A DNA stretch of 64,000 nt from Spizellomyces sp. 'palustris' (taxonomy: Eukaryota > Chytridiomycota > Chytridiomycetes > Spizellomycetales > Spizellomycetaceae), in NCBI GenBank assembly GCA_006535965.1, contig QEAR01000043.1, positions 1 through 64,000 on the forward strand, written 5' to 3'. Both the position numbers and the translations under genes were made by a program. Below the pieces are notes generated by a model, which saw only the letters and a list, made by a program, of their open reading frames with translations, was not told the DNA's origin and made no database searches. This document shows, piece after piece, positions 24,559-36,383 of this stretch. Every line of letters begins with the position of its first letter. Positions within the stretch are counted from its first letter, which is position 1.

Positions 24559-27500
24559 CTATTCTATCGGATCATCTTTGGCACCATTAGAGATACATAA
24601 ATGGATATCACGTCAACGATCAAATTAATGTACATACCTAATTGTTTTTTGCAATCCCAGTCCCAGCTCTGCCGCCATTTTAGCCGCTTGCAGTGCTCCT
24701 TAGACATCGGTATGCCGTATGTCAAGGGGCTGTAGTTGATGTAGACGTAGACGGCAACCGCACATATGCAGAGTACCGCAAACGACCGAAACAAGTGATT
24801 TAGGCGTCGAGTTGCCCCTTCGAACAATGACCCCAAGAGCAGTACTGAGAAATAGAACGAAGGAAAGTAGTGATGGAGGAACAGCTGACCAGACATGTTT
24901 AGATAATATAAAGATTGCGGATAATACAAATTCTGATCTTACTTGTCGTCCCATAAGGAAGAAGGGGAAATAATGCAGAGCCCATCCCAAGAAAAGAAGA
25001 GGTCCACCGTCTCCAGCAGTCTTTGCAACAGATTCTAGTAGCGGAAGCTGAGCCACATGTTCATTGTTGCCTCAAAAAAAACAACAATCAACGCTACCAG
25101 CGGTCCTTTTGTTTCCTCGTTTTTGGAGAATTGCAGCGACGGATTCAATCGATACGTACAGCCCAAGAGAGAGCAAGGCGGAAAACCAGATGAACGGGTT
25201 TCCGACAAGGTACATTTGTCCTGTACCCTCCTTGGCACTCCAAAAGCTGATTCCACGTCCAAGAACAGGCCAAGAATCAGGGCGTGACTGAAACGGATGG
25301 TATCCATTCAATCCGTCATTGATTTTCCACATAACTTTATGAGACTAGTGGGCCCCAATGGGTCAGTATCAGTTATGCAGCCATTAACACCGATCTCGAG
25401 TCGAACCTCTATAAACTTTGACAAAAACGAGGGCTTCTTGTAGTAAGCTCGACGACTAAATGGATTCTCTGTAAAATCATTGCCAATCGAAACATTGGTG
25501 AGGGATCCCAACGATCCAGGCCGATGTAGGAACTTACGGAGAAGATTCTGATTGAGATCAATTCGCCAGCTGTGTAGGACCATATTAGTATGCTGAAGCG
25601 AGCTCGGAGGCTGAGTAGAACATACTATGTCAAATCTTTCCTGGCCTTGTTATTCGCGCAGGTAACCTCCTGCTGACCAAAGCCTGCTCTAAAGTCAATA
25701 TCTCGTCGTGTGATATCAAAAGAGGCAATATCTCACTCACCCCACTCAGGTAGCTTCACAGCGCGTGAGAATAATGTACAATGGAGATTTACATGTACGA
25801 GGCGGAATCTTGATTCGATTGCATGTAGATGCGGACGACTGGGATCATAGTCTACAAGCTCAACACGCCAGTGATCACTGCCGAATTTTGGGTCAACGGA
25901 CGATGAATTGGCACTCTCAAAAAGTTTGCAAAAACTCACTTGGAATCACCGAAAAAGCCGGCAGCACCGTACGCTGAAACTTCATAGTGATCTTCAGTAT
26001 CCGTAACAGGTGCACTACAATGGGTCTTAGGACGGGGGACCATAGGACTATCCGACTGACAAGAAGTGCACTGACCGATGTTCATGACTGTGAAGACGCA
26101 TGTTGCTGGCAACATGTTCTGCATATCACTCGTCAAATTAGTGTCAAGCCATTGGACTAAGACAGAGGACAGCCAGCATCGCACCGAGCCTAACAATGTC
26201 ACCATGCTTGATGGACTGGAATTCCGTGACTGCTGGTGATCGCGCGGTGCCATTTTCGTACACTAGCGCGCTGAACTCCGCTTTCAGCCATACTAGTTTA
26301 TGGAACTGAGCATTTCTAAACTAACTTACGGCAAAATCTGGAATAGGCTGTTGTCATCTACCGAAGAAATTGAAGGGTGAGCTTGCGCATGGAATTCTAG
26401 ACTTGCAATTCATTTCAAGCATTTCTTACCAGCAAATGAATATAAGGTGACTTGCTGCTGCTTCGACCCCGTACGGTAGTAATGCTTGTGAGAATGGAGA
26501 TACCCGCCTTTGGTGTTTTCATGGCGGATGAGAATATCCGCTCCGTATCCGACCTCTGCAAAGGTATCTTTGATCTCACTGCCGCGCAGAGTAGATTGAA
26601 ACTCTGGTGACATGAAGGCGGTACCCGAGCCTGTATTTGTGAGCACCAGGAAGTGAATTTCAAATACGGTCATGTACACGGCGATAGGCACAATAATGAG
26701 ACAAAGCACGCGGGCGAAGAAATGCTTTGTATATTGTCCCTAAGGATGAATGCCGAGTTAGCGCGTACTATGCATCTCCGCAAAGCTTAAGGGTTTCCGC
26801 GCACCGGTGTGACCCGCAGGTCTCCTAAAAGCGCCCATAAGTTCGAGATGGTGGAAAACCCGATGGTTGCAATGACAAAAAGGCCTTTGAGTAATGTCCT
26901 GCACGTAAGCAAAGGGAGCGGGTGCTTCAGGTACTGCGTAGATCGCAAGGGAACTCACCAACCCACTTCACACTTGATGAATGGACCAGATGAGGATGAC
27001 TTAGCCCAGATACACGTCACTAATCAACTGAGGTTGCATACCTGGCCGCCAAGCCCATGGTGAGCCCTGTGCTACCTAGTGAAAACCACCAAGCGAAAGA
27101 GAAGGGTCTGAATTATATCAGTGACTACATCAGCGACGGTATAGTGACCAAGATGTATCAATAGGAGCACCCACTGTTTTTGGAGATTGAGGAAATCTGT
27201 CCATGTCATTAAAGCGAGACCCGTAAAGAAAACGAGAATAGAGTCCTATGAATCGATGAGCAAAACTGAGGGGAAAAAAACCGCCCTACACGCTCAGGCT
27301 CTTACCAAAAGGATTGCTCGTGATTGACAAGCCAACCCATTCTCAAAAATGAGAAGTACTGCCGTCATGATTGACACCACATTGGAGATCCGTAGGTTTC
27401 GCATCGTCATGTAGGCAACCTGTTACAAAGTCAATGCTCTGCGCAAGCTAATCCTCGTACGACTAAACTTGGTGGTCTCACCGGCACTAGCAAAACACCA

Positions 27501-28353
27501 AGAATTCCGGGCAGCATCCGCATGGCTACATAGGGAACTTTTGGTTCAAGGTAGTCCAGTCCGATCGACTGTGGGAGGCCTCTGGGTTTAATCTTTTCGC
27601 CAACAAGGCATCCCGCAACGGTCTCTTACCTTAAAGTCAAATGAGCCATCGAATCCTGCAAGAACCGCACTGGCCGCAATGAGCAGCTTGCCCAGCTGAC
27701 AGCAGAGCATGGTCAGAACCATCGTATTGATTCAGATCGGTTCATTGTGATTTACGTACAGGTGGGTGCACATCCATGAAGAATGTTCCTTGGATGTACT
27801 TGCTCGCGAAACCCCCTGTAGAAAGATCCCTCATGAGCTACGGAACTCACATTATAACGTACAGGGACCTAACTTAATGCTTACCAAAATGCACTTCGTC
27901 AAATACCACCTGTTTTCGACAAGAAGCACAGAGCGGAGATAAGCCACTTCCGTGGAATTAGGGGATGCTAGAATCTTTTCAACCTACCTGACTAGGGTTC
28001 GATATACGGTAGAGGCGAACCAACCCCGCCACGAGTGTTAGCGCGACCATCACATACAAGTTCGTCTGTGGCAACGGGGTCTCTCTTGGTCTGTGAGCAA
28101 AAGCTTCTGCAGCAGGTGCACAGGTAGGCGGCTCTGCCATATTTGCCGTAGACTGAATTGCGCCGTCAATTCCCAAATTTACATAATTCTATTCGAAGAC
28201 AAGAGGTCTATTAGCACATATGAAAACAGAATGTTAACAGAAATTTCTCCATATGTCTACATTAGGGTGCGTGGCAACATAAGTCTCATACGAAATGGTT
28301 TCTCCTGCCTGTTGCTTCCTCTTGCGCAACGTGTCTTCGTCGTTCAATGCCAT
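24559..28353 (-). CDS. PMT2: Protein O-mannosyltransferase, PMT2/POMT2 class
   Basis: A multi-exon ER membrane enzyme. The start at 28353 gives MALNDEDTLRKRKQQ; the second exon (from 28188) leads into the first membrane helix and LVRLYRISNPSQVVFDEVHF. The catalytic luminal loop contains FMDVHPPLGK, whose DxxPP-like HPPLGK is the PMT active-site region. The MIR region carries GGYLHSHKHYY and TGSKQQQVTLYSF with GTAFMSPEFQSTL upstream, the wording of the PMT2 subfamily. C-terminal membrane segments include LFLGWALHYFPFFLMGRQ and LFLHHYFPSFYFSVLLLG, then YGIPMSKEHCKRLKW. The enzyme uses dolichyl-phosphate-mannose to start O-mannosyl chains on Ser/Thr of secreted proteins, normally as a PMT1-PMT2 heterodimer. 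Many of the roughly dozen introns were not individually fixed. The end is 24559 or 24564 depending on a final splice. Confidence 0.9.
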
Positions 28354-28901
28354 TGCGAGTGGCGGTCCTTGCAAGAGGCACGACGCGAAAAGGTCGTTCG
28401 CGACCTGGACGCGTTCTCGCACATTCCATCCGTACAGCATTGGAGTGTCACTGCAGCCACATTTTGACAGCATGCACTCGTGTCTCGAATTGGCAAAATC
28501 GAAAAAGACGCTCGCCCCCATCGCTTCCGGACACCCCCACCGCCGCTGTCGTTCCCACACACCGGACTTTTTCTTCCTTCTCGTTGAACATTTTTGTTGA
28601 CGACGCCTAATAGACCGTACACGCAATCGTTGGGCCAATTCGCGTTCCATCTCAAGATCCCTACTGTTCAGTCAGGTGAGTGTGCGTTGGAAGTGCGCGC
28701 AGTCCCTGATTCACACATTCATCCCTGGTGTTTTTTTCCTTGCCCATCGTACATCCCACTCGCATCGCCTTATTTTGTCGACTATTTTGGCTACTCTTGC
28801 GAACGGACCTGATTTCCTATTTCCATGATACTTCCTGGACGCACCTATTCGCAGTGTAGATTTGTCGCATTTCTCCACGTTTTCCAACAGCAATTATCAG
28901 A
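28354..28901. promoter_or_regulatory. Divergent promoter region, PMT2 / importin alpha
   Basis: 548 bp between divergent starts. The importin-alpha side is pyrimidine-rich (gtgtttttttccttgc near 28728), common in promoters of strongly expressed fungal genes. Open frames on both strands here overlap each other and resemble nothing known. Confidence 0.4.
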
Positions 28902-31013
28902 ATGTCCGCAAAGATTCCAGAGCACCGTATGCAGCAGTTCAAGAACCGTGGTGTTCTAAAGTCGGATGAGCTGAGGCGTCGTCGTGAGGATGTGGCTGTC
29001 GAACTGAGAAAGCAGAAGAGGGAAGAGTCTCTTGCTAAACGTAGGAACCTCGCCGCGCTCAACGGCGCCCAGTCGGAGTCTGAAGATGAAAGCATGTCGG
29101 TGGAAACAAACGCCCAAGTAAGCAGCCATTTCTAATAGCATGTCGCTGTACGCCGAAAATTTTGATCATCCTTGATGTTTATCACTAGCTACAGGAGACT
29201 GTGGGCCAAGGTGTTCGTGGTGTCTTTTCGGGTAATGTGGAAGAACAATTGCAGTCCACCGCTCGCTTCAGGAAGTTACTATCTAAGGGTACGTACCCTT
29301 ACTATGAAGGGCTCCGATATCCTTTCACTCAAACTTCTGGCATTCAGAACGCAACCCACCGATTGAAGAAGTCATCGCTTGCGGTGTTATTCCAAAGTTT
29401 GTTGAGTTCCTCCGTTCAACAAACCCTATGCTGCAGGTAACATCTCGTTACCAGGCCTTCCCTATTTTTGCATTCCAACTGAAGCTCTTCTTTCTAGTTC
29501 GAAGCTGCCTGGGCATTGACCAATATCGCATCGGGATCTTCTCACCAAACCCAAGTAGTAATGGACGCAAACGCGGTTCCGATTTTTGTTGAGCTGTTGA
29601 GCTCTCCCAACCCTGACGTTAGGGAACAGGTACGTCCATATTGCTCATGTTAAAAGAGCGAAGCCTGTTCTAATTGCAATTGTGACTATCGTTAAACTAG
29701 GCGGTATGGGCTCTTGGAAATATTGCTGGGGACAGCCCACGTTGTCGCGACTTTGTTCTTAGAGAAGGAGCCCTCCGCCCTCTGCTCAACATTTTAAACG
29801 AAAATACCAACAAGCTGTCAATGTTGCGCAATGCTACCTGGACTTTGTCTAACTTCTGCCGAGGCAAAAACCCTCAACCGGACTGGTCCCAGGTACATAT
29901 GAGGTCTTAGTGAATGAGAGGGACGTAACGCTGACTATGTGCTTTACAGATTGCTCCTGCCCTTCCCATTTTGGCGAAGCTGATTCACGCCAATGACGAG
30001 GAAGTCCTCACGGATGCCTGCTGGGCCATATCCTATCTTTCGGACGGCGCCAATGAAAAGATCCAGGCCGTCATTGAATCCGGTGTGTGCCGGCGTCTTG
30101 TGGAATTGTTGGGGTATGTACATTGAGTTGCATGTTTCACAGGGTGGAAACTAATGGCTCCCGATATAGCCATCCGTCCTACGCCGTTCAAACACCTGCG
30201 TTGCGCTCTGTTGGCAACATCGTTACCGGAGATGATGTCCAGACCCAAGTCGTTATCAACTGCGGCGCTCTTCATGCACTCCTTGGACTTCTTACGAGCC
30301 CAAAGGATGGTATTAGGAAAGAAGCTTGCTGGACAATCTCTAACATTACTGCCGGAAATGCAGCCCAAATCCAGGTATATTGCACCTTGCCGCTGTGACG
30401 GCAATTGTACCTTGATATACTGAACTTGTGCAACCATACAGTCAATCATCGATGCAAACATCATCCCTCCTCTGATTGCCATTCTGCAGCGGGGTGACTT
30501 TAAGACAAAGAAGGAAGCCTGCTGGGCGATTTCGAACGCTACTTCCGGTGGTTTATCGAAACCGGAACAGATCAAGTACGCTCTTTTTTCCCCACGTGCT
30601 ACAGGTTTGAATAGTATTCTGACCGTGTATTATTTCGCAGGTACCTAGTGCAACAGGGTTGCATCAAGCCGCTATGCGATCTTTTGACATGCGGAGACAA
30701 CAAGATTATTCAAGTAGCATTGGACGGTTTGGAAAATATTCTCAAAGTCGGTGAACTGGAAAGAATGGAGCATGCCGGCACCAACGAGATGGCAGTCTAT
30801 ATTGAGGAAGCTACTGGTGTCGAGAAAATTTACCAGTTGCAACTTCACGACAATGCGGAAATCTACAAGAAAGCGTACAACATAATTGACAAATATTTCA
30901 GCGACGAAGATGACGAAACGGGTATGGCGCCGGAGGTTGACCAAAGCACTGGAACGTTCGCCTTCTCGAACCAGATGAATGTTCCACAAGGCGGCTTTAA
31001 CTTTGGACAGTAA
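28902..31013 (+). CDS. SRP1: Importin subunit alpha (karyopherin alpha)
   Basis: Nine exons (28902-29117, 29195-29288, 29348-29436, 29498-29629, 29701-29892, 29950-30113, 30170-30374, 30442-30575, 30641-31013) join to 532 residues, close to yeast Srp1 (542). The N-terminal importin-beta-binding domain is clear: [29 protein letters not shown], then AKRRN. About ten armadillo repeats follow with the NLS-binding W-x3-N ladder: [66 protein letters not shown]. The C-terminus is acidic, then FNFGQ, matching the autoinhibitory/CAS-binding end. It carries classical-NLS cargo into the nucleus with importin beta. The context acagcaattatcagaATG supports the start. Confidence 0.97.
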
Positions 31014-32449
31014 AAATCGTCCAAGTCCCTCGTTGTCGCTTTTGTTGCAAATACGTGGATATCGGCATCCAAGGCTGTATTTTGCGAATGCGGTTTCCGT
31101 GAGAATTTAAGCTAGGATGTCCGAACGGTCAACTTTCATGAATTGCACGTTGATGGTGGCATGCCTTTAGCTTGGCTGGCCCCGTTCTGTTAGTGGTTCG
31201 TGCATTCCTTTCATCCCTCTTTCCCCTCCCGTATAGTTAGAATTTGATGAGTTTTCCCCTGCAGTTTGTATGTTACCCTCTTCCCCTTTTCCTTTTGTTT
31301 ATATACCATTTCTCAACGTTTCCAGGACTGTTTTCCAATTCAACCCTTTATTTTTGTCTACGTATCTTATCTATTGCAATATATCTGCTGCGGTCAGAGG
31401 AGACTACGGAAAGTTGACGGACTGCTGTCAATTGACCGCCAGACGACTGGGAGCATGTTTAAATGTAGAGAATAGCCCACTGTTATAGACTGATACTAAC
31501 TATCCCCCTATGCCTTATCACAAGCGTTCTTCGACGAGATTGGATCCTTCACTGTCGAACTGCAGACGAACATCCGGTCCGCCTTTTCCCCCGGAGGCCT
31601 GCCAGTATCGAGACTCTCTGAATCCATATACTTCCACAGATACCAAAGATTAACTTTATTTCAGGGTTACAGTGCCAAGCAAAGAAACTTGCTCGGCTTT
31701 TGTTGAGGCATAATTTGGCCACATCCCCCGACACTCGTCTTCAACCAAACTACTGGGCAATACAGATTACCCATAATTTCAAGTTAGAGCGCACGGTCAA
31801 CATGTAAAGCTGTTCTAATAATGTTCAAACTAACCTTCCCTTCCAGAATTTTCAAAATAGTTCCGAGGCATTTTGATTGCACGCTGGTTGACACAGATCG
31901 CAACCAATAAGACTTTATGAGATTTTTCAATCCGGCCGGGTGAAGATTTCATGCGATACTTACAATAACTGCAATGACCGACAGCCTACACGACCAGTGT
32001 CTGGTTGGCATTTGAACGAAAGATTCTTTCGGTAGTTTACGTGGCTTATCGATCCACAAACTGAGGGACATTAGGACAAGTAAGAGGGAAACGGATCCTT
32101 GCGTATCGACTCTTGGAAGTTTATCTGTATAGACGCTCTGCGTGTTTGAAAGTAGACCATTAAGTTTGTGCAGTAGACTTTGTCTTTGGTGTAACTCTTT
32201 GGTTTCGTTTTGCTTGAGATGGGCAACGATAGCCGCCTCCGGCTAACGATGGGCTTTTTCCGATGTCAGATTCGGAAAAAGTCAACCAGACTTCAAAGAG
32301 TTTGATCGCCCATTTGAGAAACCTTGAGGCAACGTCAAATGCGTGGTAGCTGAACACATTTAGGCAAGAAAGAAATAAGCAAATCAAATAAAAATGGACA
32401 AAGCAAGTAACATTCCACTGTGTACACCATCGCTCTCTACTCCCAACAT
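31014..32449. other. Intergenic region, importin alpha to receptor gene
   Basis: The two flanking genes converge here, so both 3' UTRs lie in it. It has pyrimidine-rich tracts around 31200-31380. Open frames are short and unlike known proteins. No RNA gene or repeat was recognised. Confidence 0.5.
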
Positions 32450-33846
32450 CTACTCTCCACCCCACGAACACCCAGCCACCTTCCTGATCCACCCCCTCCA
32501 CTCCTTCAGCACCTCTGTCCTCGCCAGAGTCCAGTGCTTATTCAAAGTCAGGAAAAGCACCGGGTTCATAACCGCATACAAATGCGCTGATGTGATCGCG
32601 ACATTATCCCACCAAGCAGGCGGCGGCATCTGCGTAAAAAGATGGATATCTATCGATATCCACATTGGGGACATGGACAAGAAATATGTTATGATAATGA
32701 TGAGAGATTGCATGGCGAGGCGGTAGGATAAATCTCGGGTTTCGGTGGATCGGTCTAGCTGAGCGCCCATGACGGATCGGGTGGGATGCATGATTCCGCT
32801 TGCAGACGGTGCCGTTGATGTGAGGGTTGGGGGTGGCAAGGAAGCATCATCATCTGTGGCTTCGGCGGACTTGTACGATTTAGTGTCGGACAATGTGTCT
32901 CGCATCGCCGCTGCGACTTCTTTGGTGCTTGCTTGAAACTTGGCGTAAATTCTTGTATACATCCATACGACGCCGACCATGTTCATCCCAATGAAACCGA
33001 CACCGCACACTCCTATAAAAATCCCGACCCAATCCCCGCCATTGCTCCCTACGAGAAATCACGAAACATTAACAACCATCACCGGCAAGAAACCTGATAA
33101 ACAAACCAAACCCACATGGTGGATTACAATACAACCCACTAGGAGCCACAGCCGCATGCCTCTGCGCCGCAAACGGAAAAATACCCAACACAATGGCTGA
33201 AATCCATACGTTGACAATGGCCATTCGGACGTGCTTGAAAGTGAATGCGAACCCATGAACGATGGTAATGTATCGTTCGAGGGTAAATAGGAGGACGGCT
33301 TGTTGGCTGGCGGCACCCCAGACGGTGCTTACAAAGCCCATGACCTGGCACATGATGCGGCCTGCGGTGGATACAGAGGTTGGTAAAAAGAGCGGGGTGA
33401 TTGATATTGGATGATATGTACCTGCGAGATGATGTCCAATAAAGATGGTGGGACCTTGTAGCCAGAAGGCATTGAATATGGTCTGTAACCAGTCTATAAA
33501 GACCATGTTCAAAATCAGCCACTTTGCCGGTGTCCACTATTTGTCCATAGAAGAATGATCAACCAAAAGGAACAATAATTGGGAAAAGTGATACATATTT
33601 TGTGCACAAGCAACCACTCACCGCGACCTTCTTTGAGCATTTCCAAAACAAGAACCCCAATCCCATGTTGACCATACTCAACACCAGAAGGACGTAGTCA
33701 AACCCCATTTGTAAGGGCGTAAGACGGAACGGAAGGTAATACCATCCTTGGATCATTCCTAGCGGGATAGTCCCGCTAGGAAAGTGGTAGTACCCGTCTG
33801 GGCCAGGTGGAGGGAGCGTTGGTGGTGGACTTGTTTCTCGCCGCAT
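32450..33846 (-). CDS. Class A (rhodopsin-like) G protein-coupled receptor
   Basis: Four exons (33846-33622, 33536-33422, 33361-33116, 33048-32450) join in phase to 394 residues with seven hydrophobic helices. TM3 begins with a Cys and reads CQVMGFVSTVWGAAS, then LLFTLERYITIVHG, giving the E/DRY motif as ERY. The second extracellular loop has SGLYCNPP, placing the partner Cys of the conserved disulphide. TM7 ends NPVLFLTLNKHW, the NPxxY motif (F for Y) plus the start of helix 8; compare NPVIYIMMNKQF of bovine rhodopsin. The position of the retinal-binding lysine (six before the NPxxY Asn) is His, and the TM3 counterion position is Met, so it should not bind retinal covalently. The third cytosolic loop is long and Ser/Thr-rich. 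Ligand and G protein are unknown. Class A receptors are rare in fungi; opsin-like ones have been described in chytrids. Confidence 0.82.
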
Positions 33847-34872
33847 TGGTGTTAATGTTTTTTGGAAGGCCGACTTGCAACTGTGTGTGCCTTTTCGGGG
33901 GACGCTTTTGGCGTATTCCTCCGAAAATATGGTTATGTTAATGAGGATGTTTTGATTTTAGCTTCCGTTAAATTCGGTTATGTTTTTGGGGGACTGCCAT
34001 AGTTGAATGGTACACACTCAGGGGACGCTTTTAAATTAAGGACCTCCGTGCGTATTTTCAGAAATCTTAAACTTGTCCACATTGGAGGCATGATAAAAGT
34101 GGTGTTTTGGTCAAATCATTGCATAGCTCCAGCCAAGAAGGATGTGCCATGACCTCTTGGAGGTGCTGCTGGGGCCCAATTAAGTCCTGCACCAAGTTCT
34201 GCGTACGTACTAGTGCCCGCTTGAGGGGCATTTGAACTTGCAACTTGCAGGATTAAAGTTTCGCAATGTACTAGTACAAGTAAAGTGGGTGGGTCCTGCT
34301 CGACAATAGTGGCTCATGCCGTGAGGCACCAATAAGATGCTGGGGTGACAATTTTGTTGCAAACCAAGTGGCCATTACTTTGTACGAGTCGATCGATCAT
34401 CCAGAGCATGTCGTTGTGAACGACCCCGTACTTTTTAATCAGCAGAGGTACAGTGTCAGTGTTGAAGACCCAATTACGTGCCATAAGCTGACATATCCTC
34501 GGCAGCCAACTGTTCTTTTAAAATTAGAAAAGCAACTATTTTGCGCTTAATATCGGGGATAACGTCGCATTTGACGTACAAAAAACCCTTCATATTCTAC
34601 GCTGGGAAATACTCGTAAGGCACGTTGGAATACCTTACGAAAAGGATGATACGCCTGCTCTAAAATTGGCATCAACGACCAGACCACGCCGAAAGACGCA
34701 AGTAATTGATTACATGATCCATGGTGCACGCGAGAAAGGGGTAGATTATCTAATCAATAAACCATCGAATATAAAAGGGGCCCCCTCCCCGCATCCCCCC
34801 GTCTCTTTCCCAGCTCTGATTTTTCCCATTGAAATTTTGGAGTTTTCTTTTTTTCTTCCGCCATCTTTCGCC
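33847..34872. other. Intergenic region upstream of receptor and unknown gene
   Basis: Spans the promoters of two divergent genes. It is AT-richer than the genes. Two copies of ggggacgcttttt-like sequence occur (near 33899 and 34021), and there is a short inverted repeat near 34613-34640. Open frames are short and not convincing. Confidence 0.45.
34613..34640. repeat. Short perfect inverted repeat (8-bp arms)
   Basis: TCGTAAGG (34613-34620) is repeated in reverse complement as CCTTACGA (34633-34640) around a 12-base loop. It could be a chance palindrome or a binding site; no poly-T run follows it. Confidence 0.4.
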
Positions 34873-36383
34873 ATGCCAAAATCTGCTAAATCCAACGCGT
34901 CCTCGTAAGCATTCCCGCAAATGTTGCGCTCTATTTGGATTGTCCACTAATACATAGATGTGCTATCTCGTTCAGTTTTGATAGCAAGAACGGCATCGCC
35001 TATCGTCGCCTGAACACGAACGGCATATGGGTGCGCCGGGGTTTTTGCAATCCTTGCGTCGAGCTGAAGCGCTCCAAGACGCGCATGGCCCCATCGCCCG
35101 CTGTGGAGGCTCTGGTGAAGCGCCTGTTGGCTCCACGCCAGGTGCTGAAATCTGGCTCGCTTCCTGATGTAAGTACAAAGAGTACTTACAAATTAGCGCT
35201 TTCATATGGACTTGCACCTGACCACATTCGGGATTCATCCATCTAGCTGGAGAGTGAGCGCCAGCGTATTTTGGCGACAACCCTGTTGTCCCTGAGGACA
35301 CTAGTGCCAAGCTTTTCCGGGTCGTGGGACGAGCCGACTATCTCGAAGGTACGTTAATTGCCTCGTTGGAGAACGAGTGACAAGGATACTAATTCTGGCG
35401 GCTGTAGGGAATCACGCGGCCGATGGGGCACCATTGAGGAATGCCCTTTTGTCCGTGTTGAACCACGGGGAGGTGTTCGATTATGTTTTGTAAGTAATCT
35501 TAGTTCCAGCATGGGGTCGCTTCCGTTATTGATGCATTGTACTTGCTACAGGCAGACCCACCTCCTTCACATGCCGCAGCGCACCACATACCTCCCCAGA
35601 CCGATGCCCGACGTCATTGTTGGGTTTTATAACGAGGACCCCCCTGCGGAGCAGGACAGCCCATGCACGCTGTTGACCGAGAGTGTCATGCCGCTTCGAG
35701 CTCGATGTGGCGATCACGACTGCCCCCCTTTCCCCTTTTACATTCAAGAACGTAAATCGGACAAGGGGTCGCAGTTCGAGTGCCTGAACCAGCTGCTTGG
35801 CAGCCTTAGGGCTGTCATACACGCCTGGGAATTGGTGCTCGAGCCGCAGAACATTGCCATTGTGGGTACTACCCTTGTGGGGTATCACCTCGGCCTGTAC
35901 GTGATGGGCTATTGCGAAGTTCAGGGCAAGGGCCTGGTAAGTTCTGTGCTCTCTTCCCACTTGATTCGGTGCGGCACTAACGTCCAATACCTTCTTTTGC
36001 AGGACGTAGCCTATCACGTCCGAGACTACTCGATCTGTAATGATCGAGATTTGCTGTGTCTCATGTCCCTTTTGGACGCCGTGAGGGAGGAAGGGGTACG
36101 ACTCTTCGACCTTCTGGCGCCCACCAGGTGGCAAGACCTGCAAGGTCCGGATGTTGGCGACGACGGACCCGACTCCGATTCGGAGAGCGATGAGGAGGGA
36201 GGTGAGGATGACGAGAGCGACGATGACCAGTCGTCCAAGCGCCGACACAAGAGGCCTCGGCTTCATTGTGCCGGAGCGAAGGATCCGGTCGTCGATAGCA
36301 CCGCCAAGGTTCAAGGTTGGCTTGCTCAGTTAAGCCAACTGGAAGGCCCAGGCGTTGCTCCTGGAGCGGAGGATCCTCAGTGA
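34873..36383 (+). CDS. GC-rich unknown gene; possible PD-(D/E)XK-like domain and acidic/basic tail
   Basis: Exons near 34873-34904, 34976-35168, 35247-35348, 35408-35489, about 35552-35938 and 36004-36383 carry one protein-like reading. The start is MPKSAKSNASSFDSKNG with CNPCVELKRSKTR, possibly a small metal-binding or DNA-binding segment. The middle has MPDVIVGFYN, then PFYIQERKSDKG...ECLNQLLGSLR; D-x-n-E-x-K with a following conserved helix is the layout of PD-(D/E)XK nuclease-fold domains, but this is a shape argument only. A later part reads VAYHVRDYSICNDRDLLCL. The tail has a run of D/E/S, a KRRHKRPR nuclear-localisation-like patch and an acidic end. Exon 3 does not connect in frame with exon 4 in the assembly as given, so the gene may be damaged, mis-modelled or contain a sequencing slip at a T-run. 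Base composition is GC-richer than its neighbours. Confidence 0.5.

Noticed and set aside
32450-33846. Naming the receptor an opsin
   Set aside because: The lysine needed for the retinal Schiff base and the acidic counterion are both absent, so only class A, opsin-like, can be supported.
35526-36314. 262-residue minus-strand open frame
   Set aside because: It runs antisense to the GC-rich unknown gene, which has better splice signals and a protein-like composition. Long antisense frames are expected in GC-rich codons.
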